Below are positions 23,670 through 35,016 of a stretch of DNA of 64,000 nt, in pieces. This DNA is from Metridium senile (Eukaryota > Cnidaria > Anthozoa > Actiniaria > Metridiidae). The notes below the pieces were generated by a model that saw only the letters and a list, made by a program, of their open reading frames with translations, searched no databases and had not been told where the DNA came from. Both the position numbers and the translations under genes were made by a program. Each line of letters starts with the position of its first letter. Within the stretch, counting starts at the first letter, position 1. Location: assembly GCA_949775045.1 (NCBI GenBank), contig OX459097.1, positions 16,778,210 through 16,842,209 of the forward strand, read 5' to 3'.

Positions 23670-25333
23670 CTGTTTTGAGTATAAAATAGTGTCAATTTAA
23701 TATTCAGTCACATAATTTGACTTTTTCTATCTATAACTATGTCCTGAAAGTGGGTGTGTATATATGCATACTATAGGTGAGCATAGTGTTTACAGTTGTT
23801 GCTATTGTGATGCTAATTTGCCAACCAGTTACACAATACATTTTTTTATTTTAGTTCTAACAACAATAGTTGGTTGGCAAAACCATAACAAAATACATCA
23901 CTGTCCATCTATATACATTACAAATGTTATTCAAGTAAATAAAGGAATAACAATTGAGATGTTGTCAGTGTTCATCTTTTTAGACTAAATGGGTGTATTT
24001 GTATGGATTGAAAATACTCAAGCTTGCGTAGTCTATATAATACAAGCGTGCATCCTGTGTATTGTGTGTGTAGGCGACAATTTGTGTCCTTTTTTTTACC
24101 TTTAGACAGGTTTCAAATCATTTTTTTCTTTGCTTTAAAACCATTTTATTTCGTTACGTAAACATGTGCTCAGGAGCTAAATCTTGGATTTAGTTTTACT
24201 TTGTTTCGGGGTTCCTATGCCATGCCCATATTTAGTAATTGACGTAAATATGACGCGTACTTAGATACTGTTGGCAACGGAAGGTTTTCATTTGGGCAAG
24301 TTTAGGCATGGGTTTTTTGACCTTTTTTTTCACTGGAAATTCACATCAAATTGTACGTTATCTTTTTTATATTATCAAAATACTGTGTGTAAAAATTATT
24401 AACAGATGCTTATCAATTTTTTTACTGCATTTATTGTATTTTCCGCTTGTTAATCATGTTTGATGTAGAGGGCCGTCAAAGTAATTGTTTGCCATTCTTT
24501 TTAAATGTAATTATTATAGTTATAGTTAACTTTAGTTTATTATTGTGTTTGGTTTTAGAATGGTAGCAATGAGGTGGAACGCATATCAAATTTAGCCGTG
24601 TGTTCAAAATAAATATTTATTATTGGAAGCTTTTCCCCCTCTAGAATAGGATTTTTCTTAGCGGTTATTGAAATATTGCACCTACTTAGCGGTCTTTTAC
24701 CAAAAAAAATGCGATTATTATACATTAAATAGGTAAATCAGTAAAGGAGAGTCTTACAGAGTTGTTTTTGGTGATTCTATTTCCCACGACTATGTGTAAC
24801 CATTTAGCGTTTACTTCTGATATCAGTAAAATTTGTTAAAAATAATGTGTTAAAACTGGTTTATCAGTTGTCAAATTTCGATGGAACATTACTTTATCTT
24901 CGACAACTTAGTGCAAATTTGAAAGTCCAGTTTTTTGTTTACAGATTCGACACTTCAAAAAAATGAATTCAATTTTTGTCAACATTTTGTATTTCGCGTA
25001 TTTACTCTAGTTACAAAGCTTTGATTTCTATAATACTTCAGGATGTATTTGCCGTTTACTCGTTTGATATATTTCTCCCATAAAAGCTGGGCTAGCTCTT
25101 AACGTAATTGTATGATTATAGAAGAAACTTTGTTGAGTTATTTTCGACAAGCCCATACTACTTGCTTATGTTATAGCTTGGTGCCAAAAAATATTTTTGT
25201 TATTACAGAGATATCATGCGATGTGTTAACTTGAGAATTATTTCACGTATAGTGACGAAAGCGCACTACGAGAAGTGAAATTACCTGCTACAGTTTAGCG
25301 GATCGCTAGCAGTTCCTTAGAAACTATATACTG
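23670..25333. other. No gene recognised
   Basis: AT-rich sequence between the first visible ROCO exon and a BEL/Pao relic. Missing 5' exons of the ROCO gene may lie here or beyond, but none could be supported on the minus strand. Confidence 0.5.
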
Positions 25334-26800
25334 ATGAACCGAGTACATGGTTATCATGAAGCCAGAAGGATTCTCTACGAGCGATTTGGTGATCCGTACA
25401 TCATCGCATGTGCAAGCATCGCTCCATCGGGTTCATAGACGAAATAAATAGCGCGGATAACCTTCGCAAGATATCACCTGAAAGGCAAGTGGCTTGAAAG
25501 TGCACGCCAAATTAGAAAAATGGGACGTAGACCACACATAAATGGCCTGTCTACCTTCGTCGAGCAAGCGGCAAAGGCTGCGAACGACCCAATTTTCGGT
25601 GACATTATGGTACATCAAAAATATCAAGATGTAAAACGTGAAGTCAAACCGGTTCTGAAAAAGTCCAGGTACAACCAAGTCATCAAAGAACTTCGACTTA
25701 CACTTCCCGTCAGAGTGGACTTACCTGTGCGAATTGTAACAAGTAACATTTGCTAACTGAATGTGATGTGTTTCATCAAGAAAAGCTAAAATGAAAAGAT
25801 TGAATTCCTGAAGAAGAATAGATTGTGCTTTAACTGTTTTAAAGGCAACCACGTAGCGAATAAATGCTTCAAGAAATCAACCTATACAGTCCGAGACTGC
25901 AGCAGTAAACATGATCCGACTATACATCCTCCAGTGCTTGATAGTTCATCCAAGAAAGATGACGTCACAGTTCACCCTTCTACAACCACAGATAAATCAT
26001 CAAAGAAAGATGATCCTAAGGTCAATTCTAACGTTGTAATTGCTAACAAGAGAGTCTGTTTGCCGATTGTACCGGTGCGAGTGTGTGGCAAGAATGGTAC
26101 GGTGGTTACCTATGCCCTACTAGATAATGGTTCGGATACCTCTCTGTGCGAGACGTCTCTTACAAAAACACTCGGGATAACAGGAGTAGAACATTGTTAC
26201 ACTCTTAACACGATTGACAAGAAGGTAAGTCAGAAGATAGGTGAAATCGTCGATTTATGCATCGATATCAAACCTATAAATGAAGAAGAAGTTGTGTTGA
26301 GTTACCTGCAGTTGTGATGTTGTAATGATGAAATTCCTGTTTCAGAAAGTTGTATTGCCAAGTCAGAAGATATCGATAAGTGGCCTCGCCTCAAAGGAAT
26401 AGAGATACCAGAGGTATAAGGCAATGTATCGTTGCTGATCGGCAATGACGTACCAGACGTGTTTTGGGTACAACAAGAGAAGAGCGGTAAATGTAAAGAG
26501 CAGTATGCAGTAAAGTCTATCCTTGGTTGGACCATTCAGGGCCTAACTGACAGTACAAGTGTAAGTATAAAGCTGTGAACGCAAACCTAGTCAATAAAAA
26601 GGACGGTGATCCGTGCACTTGTCGATCAATTAAAGAAGTTCAATAACAATGCTGTAGAAGGAATGTCTGGTGAAGACAAGGCAGCTCTAAAGAAGATGGA
26701 GTTGTCCGTTGAACAAGTCAATGGACATTCTCTTTCGATTCACTTCACATTGTGGGCTAAATTTGCATTCCTTTGTAATGCTAAGTCAGCGGTCACACTT
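25334..26800 (+). mobile_element. BEL/Pao retrotransposon relic (gag-protease)
   Basis: Broken pieces in order: EARRILYERFGDPY (gag, DUF1759-like) at about 25360; TFVEQAAKAANDPIFGD at 25550; a CCHC knuckle (CFNCFKGNHVANKC) at 25826; an aspartic protease core (ALLDNGSDTSLCE) at about 26114; LLIGNDVPDVFW with GWTIQGL at about 26430-26545; and a segment with MSGEDKAALKKME and VNGH at about 26660-26740. Several stops and frameshifts separate them. RT and integrase are absent. The element is dead and truncated where the next element begins. Confidence 0.85.
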
Positions 26801-26879
26801 CAAAGCATATCATTATTATGCAAATGAGTTGAATATAAATATCCCGAGCGAGTCAAGTACATCATTCTTCCTTTAGTGC

Positions 26880-29048
26880 TTCACAGCGTGTCGCTACTTC
26901 GTACATTTGTACTAAATATGAGTCTTCATGGTCAAACTCTTGACAAGGAGGAGATTACCATCCACGAGAAGAACTAATCACGACAAATTAGCTGAGAATG
27001 TCGCTGAGTCATCGCTCCAAGCGAGCACAGATGACAAAATAGAAATTGACATAGACGAGCTTAAAACAGAGCTTGGTCTTCGACATCGTTTCCTCTATCG
27101 CAGAGATGAAAACTCTATTCCACGAAGTCGTAAGAGACAATTAGAGGCCGTTGAGCCCAATTTATCGAGAAAAGCGAGGACAGAAGAATCTTCTGTACCA
27201 CGTGTTGACAACACGTCCGAGTTCGCCCCTGCAGACTTATCGGAGCTTAGCACTCCAACAGTTCTTCAAGAACATAATGCAGAGTCGATATTTCCGTCTG
27301 TCTTCGACGATTCCGAAGCTTGTGTACCGAAAATTATCGAGTCCAAAATGAAGGAATTAGAGGCAAAATACCAAACGCCCGAAAATTGCCAGAACCTGCA
27401 GTGCGTGCCTAAGGTCAATCTAGAATTATGGCACGATTTATCAAGACCATTACAAAGAAATATAGTTAAAGCCACACAACCAGTGATTAGCGTTTTAGAG
27501 GATGCTCTGTTGGCCCAAAATAAACAAGATAAAATTGAACCTGGTAGCATTATACCGAAGCTAGCAGATAGTGTCACGTTTTTGTGTCACGCTAGTTTCA
27601 AAACGTCTATGACTAGAAGAGAAACCCTCAAGGATGTTATAAACAGCAACTATCGCTCTGTGTGTGGCCAAAACACACCTCTTGACAAATGTCTCTTTGG
27701 AGATGAACTGCCAAAACACATTAAGGACATTGCGGAAGTCAACAAACTTTCCAAGAAGATAAGTTCAACCCAACCGGTCAGCTCATCGAGTTATAAGCGT
27801 GACAAGGAGTCCTACAACAAAGGCAACTCGTCTTCAAGAGGAAAAAAGCCGTATTTTTTAAACTACGGAAACCGACATTGCACTCGTTACCGGAAAGAAA
27901 GTTATCAGACAGCCAAGTCATCGACTTCAACGAACTCGAAGTAGTAACCGAGCCATCTTTAAACAATCAGGTATGTCAAAACTTTAAAAACCCAATTATT
28001 GCTTATGCTGGTAATCTAGCTAAGAATATGGTCATGTGGCGTCAAATCACCAGTGATCCTTGGGTACTTGAAACTGTTTCTGGTTATCATCTTGAGTTTG
28101 AAAACGACATGATTCCAATTCAGTCTATTTTGCCTAATACTCCTGTGTTGAATCAACACGAAATGAGGATAATGAATGACGAAATTGAAAAATTATTAGC
28201 AAAAGGTGCTATTGAAAGGGTACATCATTGTCGAGATCAATTCATCTCCTATATGTTTTTAGTACCCAAGAAAACCGGTGATTTGAGGCCAGTGATCAAT
28301 CTCAAACCCCTAAACGAGTTTGTTGCCAAAATTCATTTTAAAATGGAAGGTATCCACTTAGTCCAATCAGGTGATTATTTGGCAACCATTGATCTAAAAG
28401 ATGCATATTTCAGCATCCCCATATTTTCTAAAGACAGATTGTTTTTTCGTTTTCTTTGGGATCAAAAATTGTTTGAATTTACATGTCTCCCCTTTGGCTA
28501 CAGTCTTGCTCCAAAGGTGTTTACTAAGGTGTTAAAAACCAGTCATGGCGACCTTGCATTGTCAAGGTGTACGAACTAAATCGTTCATAGATGATATCCT
28601 TGTTATAGCAGCGAGTGCTGAAGAATGCTTAGATAACATTACTGCAACCATCAGCCTGTTGGAGAGCCTAGGTTTTGTCATAAATTATGAAAAATCTGTT
28701 TTAAAACCTAGTCAGTCATTGACCTTTCTGGGATTCATTATTAATACAGTTTCAGGTCAATTTTTACCAGAATCTAAGATAACTAAAATTATCTTGGCTT
28801 GTCGAAATATTTTGAAACCTACACAAGTTAGCCTGTGTGACATTGCTCACGTCACAGGTTTACTAGTCTCAGCATTCCCAGCAATTCGCTACTTTCAACT
28901 TTATTATAAATCAATTGTATATTGCAAGTCACATAGATTGCATTCAGGAGGCACATTTGATGATTTTGTGTGTCTGAGCCACACAAAAGGTAAGTACCTC
29001 TTGTCTAATTTTAAAATTATCTTCTATCCCTACCATGGAGGCATGTAA
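26880..29048 (+). mobile_element. DIRS-like retrotransposon relic (gag and RT)
   Basis: A 338-residue frame (26928-27944) resembles DIRS gag: LWHDLSRPLQRN, LADSVTFLCHASF and LFGDELPKHIKDIAEVN. It overlaps an RT frame (27878-28579) with DQFISYMFLVPKKTGDLRPV, YLATIDLKDAYFSIPI and CLPFGYSLAPKVF. A one-base shift in an A run near 28536 moves the frame to 28545-29048, which carries the catalytic FIDDILVIA and LTFLGFIIN. The sequence stops after the thumb region. No tyrosine recombinase, RNase H or inverted ends were found, so the element is 3'-truncated and inactive. Confidence 0.85.
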
Positions 29049-29164
29049 ATCCTTATTTACCAACTAAGAAATACCTAGCAGAGTCAAGGCTTAAGATGCT
29101 AAAGAAGCTATTCATTAAAGATGAAGATCTCTACAATAAGTATACAATATAAGTATACAATTGC

Positions 29165-29245
29165 AAAGTCCAAACATTTCTGCGCTTCTTTATATTTGCC
29201 CAGATAACCGAGGTTAGTTCCTAGATTACTCAATGTAGCATATGC
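29165..29245 (-). pseudogene. Orphan TPR repeat of the downstream NLR gene
   Basis: On the minus strand the stretch reads LSNLGTNLGYLGKYKEAQKC, clearly one of the 42-residue TPR units of the gene at 30472-34335, but it lies 1.2 kb beyond that gene's stop. It degenerates into unrelated frame on both sides. It is either the original 3' end cut off by the foldback insertion or a transposed fragment. Confidence 0.75.
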
Positions 29246-29344
29246 TGCCTTTCGTCTGTTTTATTTTGCTCAGTACGCGTACTATTCACACCGTTATTAC
29301 TACAAGTTCAAGGATAAATCACGAACACAGAATAACCTAGAATA

Positions 29345-29402
29345 GTGTGGTGTGGTGTGGTGTGGTGTGGTGTGGTGTGGTGTGGTGTGGTGTGGTGTGG
29401 TG
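29345..29402. repeat. (TGTGG)n microsatellite
   Basis: About twelve uninterrupted TGTGG units, followed by a short TATAA-type run at the border of the foldback element. Confidence 0.95.
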
Positions 29403-29414
29403 TAATATAATATA

Positions 29415-30468
29415 ATATAATATATATAATATATTTAACAGTTATTCCACGAAATCGAGTCGTACATGAGCTGATAGCCAACGAGGCGTACTATCCACAA
29501 CTTATAGGTCAAACTTAAAAGGAAATAATAGTAACAACAAATTACTAAAACTAGAAAAACTAGAACATTTTGTGAATTAATTTTGACTTGAACAGCGCGC
29601 GCTACTGACGCCATCACACGATTCTTCAGTTTGATTGAGAAAGCCAGATTAAAAAACTGTTCTTGAACTTTTCTTAATTCCTCCGTCGTTCTAAAATATA
29701 TAGTAGTTTTAACACTAAAATATGCTATTTTTAGCCGTTAAAAAAAAGTAGTGAGGGAAAAAATGACAAAAACAGTGGAGAATTTCGATGTGTTTTGAAT
29801 ACATTTTAATTTGCCGTCACACGTCATTGAGCGCGCGCTCGGTATTTTCACTTTCGATTATCTGTCATTTTGTGAAAATAAAACAATTGAAATGTTATTT
29901 TTCTTTCAAAATATGGCAAAGTTTGACCTACTAGTTGGTTTATACTAAAACAATTAGACCTCTCGCCCTCTTCTTCGCTCAGTTCGACAAAACGCTCCGC
30001 CATTTTGTTTGTTTTCTTCTACCCACGGTATATGAGGTGATAGCCTAGTAGTAGGGAGCCAATCAGAGCGCGAGATTGCTCATATCTAGTGAGTGTGGAT
30101 ATAATAATTTATTATGTTTTTGTCATTTTCTCCCTCACTACTTTTTTTTAACGGCTAAAAATAGCATATTTTATTGTTAAAACTACTATATATTTTAGAA
30201 CGACGGAGGAATTAAGAGAAGTTCAAGCACAGTTTTTTTATCTGGCTTTCTCAATCAAACTGAAGAATCGTGTGATGGCGTCAGTAGCGCGCAATGTTCA
30301 AGTCAAAATTCATTCACAAAATGTTCTAGTTTTTCTAGTTTTAGTAATTTGTTGTTACCATTATTTCCTTTTAAGTTTGACCTATAAGTTGTGGATAGTA
30401 CGCCTCGTTGCCTATCAGCTCATGTACGACTCGATTTCGTGGAATAATTGTTAGATATATATAATATC
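29415..30468. mobile_element. Foldback element with ~330-bp inverted arms
   Basis: The left arm (about 29415-29765) and right arm (about 30117-30468) mirror each other with few differences. Each contains the same 60-codon frame pointing inward to outward (MMASVAR..., with a hydrophobic stretch VLVFLVLVICCY). The core holds CCAATCAGAGCGCGAG and an ATGGCGGAGCG motif (on the minus strand). No transposase is encoded. The element sits immediately after the TPR frame of the NLR-like gene, apparently inserted in a repeat linker. Confidence 0.85.
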
Positions 30469-30471
30469 TTT

Positions 30472-33400
30472 TTAATAGCTAATGCTCGCTCCAAACTTTT
30501 CATACTTGCCCAGATAACGGCGGTTAGTTCCTAGATTACTCAATGTAGTAGCCAATGTTGGATGGTTTTCATCATACGTCATCTCGTCAATGGCTAATGC
30601 TCGCTCAAAACATTTCTGCGCTTCTTCATACCTGCCCAGGTCACCGAGGTTAGTTCCTAGATTACTTAATGTAGTAGCCAATGTTGGATGATTTTCATCA
30701 TACGCCAACTCTTTAATAGCTAATGCTCGCTCCAAACATTTCTGCGCTTCTTCATGCCTGCCCAGGTCACCGAGGTTAGTTCCTAGATTACTTAATGTAG
30801 TAGCCAATGTTGGATGATTTTCATCATACGCCATCTTTTGAATAGCTAATGCTCGCTCCAAACATTTCTGCGCTTCTTCATACTTGCCCAGATCACTAAG
30901 GCTCAATCCTAGATTACTCAATGTAGTAGCCAATGTTGGATGGTTTTCATCATACGCCATCTCTTCAATGGCTAATGCTCGCTCAAAACATTTCTGCGCT
31001 TCTTCATGCCTGCCCAGATCACTAAGGCTCAATCCTAGATTACTCAATGTAGTAGCCAATGTTGGATGGTTTTCATCATACGCCATCTCTTCAATGGCTA
31101 ATGCTCGCTCAAAACATTTCTGCGCTTCTTCATGCCTGCCCAGGTTACCGAGGTTAATTCCTAGATTACTCAATGTAATAACCAATTTTGGATGGTTTTC
31201 TTCATACGCCATCTCTTCAATGGCTAATGCTCGCTCAAAACATTTCTGCGCTTCTTCATGCCTGCCCAGGTTACCGAGGTTAATTCCTAGATTACTCAAT
31301 GTAATAGCCAATGTTGGATGGTTTTCATCATACGCCATCTCGTCAATGGCTAATGCTCGCTCAAAACATTTCTGCGCTTCTTCATACCTGCCCAGGTCAC
31401 GGAGGTTAATTCCTAGATTACTCAATGTAGTAGCCAATGTTGGATGGTTTTCATCATACGCCAACTCTTTAATAGCTAATGCTCGCTCAAAACATTTCTG
31501 CGCTTCTTCATACCTGCCCAGGTCACGGAGGTTAATTCCTAGATTACTCAATGTAGTAGCCAATGTTGGATGGTTTTCATCATACGCCATCTCTTCAATG
31601 GCTAATGCTCGCTCAAAACATTTCTGCGCTTCTTCATGCCTGCCCAGGTTACCGAGGTTAATTCCTAGATTACTCAATGTAATAGCCAATGTTAGATGGT
31701 TTTCATCATACGCCATCTCGTCAATGGCTAATGCTCGCTCAAAACATTTCTGCGCTTCTTCATACCTGCCCAGGTCACGGAGGTTAATTCCTAGATTACT
31801 CAATGTAGTAGCCAATGTTCGATGGTTTTCATCATACGCCATCTCTTCAATGGCTAATGCTCGCTCAAAACATTTCTGCGCTTCTTCATGCCTGCCCAGG
31901 TTACCGAGGTTAATTCCTAGATTACTCAATGTAATAGCCAATGTTGGATGGTTTTTATCATACGACACCTCGTCAATGGCTAATGCTCGCTCAAAACATT
32001 TCTGCGCTTCTTCATACCTGCCCAGGTCACGGAGGTTAATTCCTAGATTACTCAATGTAGTAGCCAATGTTGGATGGTTTTCATCATACACCAACTCTTT
32101 AATAGCTAATGCTCGCTCAAAACATTTCTGCGCTTCTTCATACCTGCCCAGGTCACGGAGGTTAATTCCTAGATTACTCAATGTAGTAGCCAATGTTGGA
32201 TGGTTTTCATCATACGCCAACTCTTTAATAGCTAATGCTCGCTCCAAACATTTGTGCGCTTCTTCATGCCTGCCCAGGTCACCGAGGTTAGTTCCTAGAT
32301 TACTTAATGTAGTAGCCAATGTTGGATGATTTTCATTGTTAAAAATTTCATTAACCATAAGTACTATTCTATAAAAGGTATTTGCGGCTATGTGCTTATC
32401 TTGGGTTTGGCAGATCTTTCCCGCTGTAGTTATGGAACTCATGCATTCTTTGTATTCTTTTTGAAAACTATTTTGCAGTGTTGTGATTGACAAAGGATTT
32501 GATGTATAGAAATTAAGCTTCTTAGAGAGGTGGATGAAGTGCGCTACCACAGATTGTGTTGCAATAATGTGATTGACGTCAAACTCATCAAACTCGTTTA
32601 AAAGTGGTGAAAAAGCATGAATTACTTTCACCAAGAAATAGAACTCTTCTTCTTTGCTCTTGTGAAGAACAATATATTGTAAACAACTTTGCACAACTTG
32701 ATGAACACCAATCTCTATTGGCTGGTCTTCGGAAGAAAAAATAAGTGAAGATGAAAGGATAGTGGTGGCCACGAAATCTTCGTCTTGAACTGGTAAGCAC
32801 CGTGTTACATATTGGACGACAAATTCAAGAGGTATTCGCTTAGGAGCCATGCCAGACATGAATTGAAAAGCATGCATCATAACCATGTCTTCAGCCATTT
32901 CTTTTTCTAAGGCCAACTTGACTGCTGCAGTCATTGATTGAGAATACGCTACACTAATGTTTTTATATTCCCCTTCAGTCGCTTCTCGCTTGCCTTGTTG
33001 AAGCTTCTGGAAGTATTCTTCAAATGACATTGACATTTTGGTATAACTTACACGTTTCATGTAAGTTGCTGCACATGCTAGTGCTAGTGGTTGGAAATCT
33101 AGAGCCTTTGCAACTTGTAAAGTGCATTTTTCATCAGAAACAATGCCAGATATTTTGGAAAGTGTTAAAATCGCTTCATCTTGGTTCATACCACGGCTAA
33201 GGGATAAATGGTAAGAGTAGGAGTCATTTGAACCAATGGATCGTCTGTCTTGTGTAGTAACAAGTATCTGACCATTGCCAACAGTCTTCTCTCCCGCTCG
33301 TGGCAAGAATCTGAAGGCTGAATTAACGTCTGTCACGTTATCCACGATTAAGAGCCACGAAGAATACTTTCGCAGTTTAGGAGCCACAAGACTTTTAAGA

Positions 33401-34335
33401 TGAATGAGTTTGTCTTTCTGAGAGAGACCGTTTGATTCTCCAATACTTGTTGTGGAGTTCTTATCGCAGTTCAAATTAATTGCAAATTCAAGATATGATT
33501 GTATTAATGTGTCTGTACTGGATGCGTTGAGAGCGAAGACAAACTTTACTTGATCTGTCGTGTTGTCGGGAACATCATCGAAAACCTTCTCACCTATCTG
33601 CCTTCCTATTTCACTTTTGCCACAGCCAGGATTCCCAGACAGATAAACAACAGTTATTTCATTTGTTTTTGAGCTTCTCAACCTTTTCATCTCTTCTAGG
33701 ATCTTCGTTACTTCGCCTGAACGATCGATAACTTCATGGGATGGTTTGGGCGGCAAAGCACAAAACGATCGCGGTTCCTCGTTACGCATTTTCTCTTTTT
33801 CCAACTGTTCCTGAATGACTCGAAGTTCCTCTGTAGGAAATGATATCTGGCTTTTGATTGCCTCGATATCAGCAGTGTCTAGTTTCAGGGTGCTAAAAGC
33901 AGCTATAACCGTTTGGATAGAGTTTTGAAAGTTTAATTCTGATAACTTTCCATCAAGCACATGAGCAAAGAATTTATTGCGGATCTGACGTAAGTCATCC
34001 ACGCCTTTCTTAACAACGGGATCGAGACCCCTGCCGATACTATCTGAGTTAAGTATGGCAAAGAAAAGACAGGTACAATCCCATTCATTGGTATTCCCAT
34101 TTCTCAAAATAGCAAGTTCTCTAGAATTTCGCTTTCGACTTTTTGTCGATTCCAAGCTGTACAAATCCTTGCCATTTTGAGCATTGTTTACCCACTCGCC
34201 GTGTGTACTCTTGTACCGTGTGTCCCATAACAGTTTGAAGATTACCCTGAGTCCGTCACCAATTTTTCCAGTCGTGACTTTGCATATCCTGAGGTAATTT
34301 AGTTGTCCCAGCGAATACTCTTGTACTGCAGCCAT
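30472..34335 (-). CDS. HEPN-NB-ARC-TPR protein (NLR-like immune sensor)
   Basis: One long exon encodes 1287 residues. The start at 34335 directly follows a splice acceptor (TTTTTGCAG), so a 5' UTR intron is likely; an in-frame ATG 18 codons upstream lies in that intron. Residues about 10-150 are a DZIP3-type HEPN domain with the RNKFFAH (R-x5-H) motif. An NB-ARC/STAND ATPase follows: Walker A GNPGCGKS (234-241), Walker B LLIVDN (328-333), sensor region ILVTTQDRR. From about residue 660 come 14 complete 42-residue TPRs of the kinesin-light-chain type (ENHPTLATTLSNLG...YEEAQKCFERALAI) and a truncated fifteenth. Such STAND proteins are expected to oligomerise on ligand sensing. An 11-bp deletion in the final repeat shifts the frame, ending it as FGASISY. 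Neighbouring copies are nearly identical, suggesting repeat homogenisation. The antisense frame is an artefact. Confidence 0.88.
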   Translation of the reverse strand: MAAVQEYSLGQLNYLRICKVTTGKIGDGLRVIFKLLWDTRYKSTHGEWVNNAQNGKDLYSLESTKSRKRNSRELAILRNGNTNEWDCTCLFFAILNSDSIGRGLDPVVKKGVDDLRQIRNKFFAHVLDGKLSELNFQNSIQTVIAAFSTLKLDTADIEAIKSQISFPTEELRVIQEQLEKEKMRNEEPRSFCALPPKPSHEVIDRSGEVTKILEEMKRLRSSKTNEITVVYLSGNPGCGKSEIGRQIGEKVFDDVPDNTTDQVKFVFALNASSTDTLIQSYLEFAINLNCDKNSTTSIGESNGLSQKDKLIHLKSLVAPKLRKYSSWLLIVDNVTDVNSAFRFLPRAGEKTVGNGQILVTTQDRRSIGSNDSYSYHLSLSRGMNQDEAILTLSKISGIVSDEKCTLQVAKALDFQPLALACAATYMKRVSYTKMSMSFEEYFQKLQQGKREATEGEYKNISVAYSQSMTAAVKLALEKEMAEDMVMMHAFQFMSGMAPKRIPLEFVVQYVTRCLPVQDEDFVATTILSSSLIFSSEDQPIEIGVHQVVQSCLQYIVLHKSKEEEFYFLVKVIHAFSPLLNEFDEFDVNHIIATQSVVAHFIHLSKKLNFYTSNPLSITTLQNSFQKEYKECMSSITTAGKICQTQDKHIAANTFYRIVLMVNEIFNNENHPTLATTLSNLGTNLGDLGRHEEAHKCLERALAIKELAYDENHPTLATTLSNLGINLRDLGRYEEAQKCFERALAIKELVYDENHPTLATTLSNLGINLRDLGRYEEAQKCFERALAIDEVSYDKNHPTLAITLSNLGINLGNLGRHEEAQKCFERALAIEEMAYDENHRTLATTLSNLGINLRDLGRYEEAQKCFERALAIDEMAYDENHLTLAITLSNLGINLGNLGRHEEAQKCFERALAIEEMAYDENHPTLATTLSNLGINLRDLGRYEEAQKCFERALAIKELAYDENHPTLATTLSNLGINLRDLGRYEEAQKCFERALAIDEMAYDENHPTLAITLSNLGINLGNLGRHEEAQKCFERALAIEEMAYEENHPKLVITLSNLGINLGNLGRHEEAQKCFERALAIEEMAYDENHPTLATTLSNLGLSLSDLGRHEEAQKCFERALAIEEMAYDENHPTLATTLSNLGLSLSDLGKYEEAQKCLERALAIQKMAYDENHPTLATTLSNLGTNLGDLGRHEEAQKCLERALAIKELAYDENHPTLATTLSNLGTNLGDLGRYEEAQKCFERALAIDEMTYDENHPTLATTLSNLGTNRRYLGKYEKFGASISY

Positions 34336-35016
34336 CTGCAAAAACAAAATGAATTTTTTTTTTAGATCAGCAGAAATTGTATTTTTCAAAAAAAATATTA
34401 TTGTATATATACTAGTCTTTCAATACAGGGCCGAAGCAGGGCCGAGTTCATCTTGGGGTTTGATTACTGAAGACTTGTAGTTGAATCCACATATTTTCGA
34501 ACAAAAGCATTGATTTTTTAGTAAAATCGGCCATAAAAAGATTTTAGCCATAATTTATTGATAAACAAAATTGACGGAAAAAAGCATCCAGTCTTTTACA
34601 AAATCATGACGTCACACCGATCAACAACGAGAGTGCGAGTTATTTTCAGCCAAGCTAGCAATCTGATTGACCATCGAAATTCATCGAAATGGACTCTCCT
34701 TGTAATATTCTCCTGCTAATATGAGAAATATTAGGAAATTTAAAACATCGAGAAACAAAACTAGGACTATCTAAGCTAAAGGGGTAAAAAGCATTAGAGT
34801 AATAAATGAATTAATGAATGAATGAATCAGTCATGAATCAATCACTCAATGAAAAAATCAATGAATGATGAATGAATGAAAGAGTCAACCACAATCCTTT
34901 GCGCACCTATGTTATTGTTTACATACGGGGTATCGTATATAGCGTGTTATGTTGCGACAATACAAGAGTGTGCAACGTTCCGCACGCTAAATCCTTGACC
35001 TGCTTTTATTATCTAT
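34336..35016. promoter_or_regulatory. Divergent intergenic region, NLR-like / Cys-rich gene
   Basis: About 680 bp separate the two divergent start codons, including the presumed 5' UTR intron of the NLR-like gene. A GAATGAATGAATCA-type repeat cluster lies at about 34805-34885. No clear core promoter motif was identified. Confidence 0.3.

Noticed and set aside
30884..32329. Long plus-strand open frame (481 codons) of repeating MANARSKHFCASS-type units
   Set aside because: It is the antisense of the TPR array; the 126-bp period keeps any stop-free frame open. The minus strand carries the real domain.
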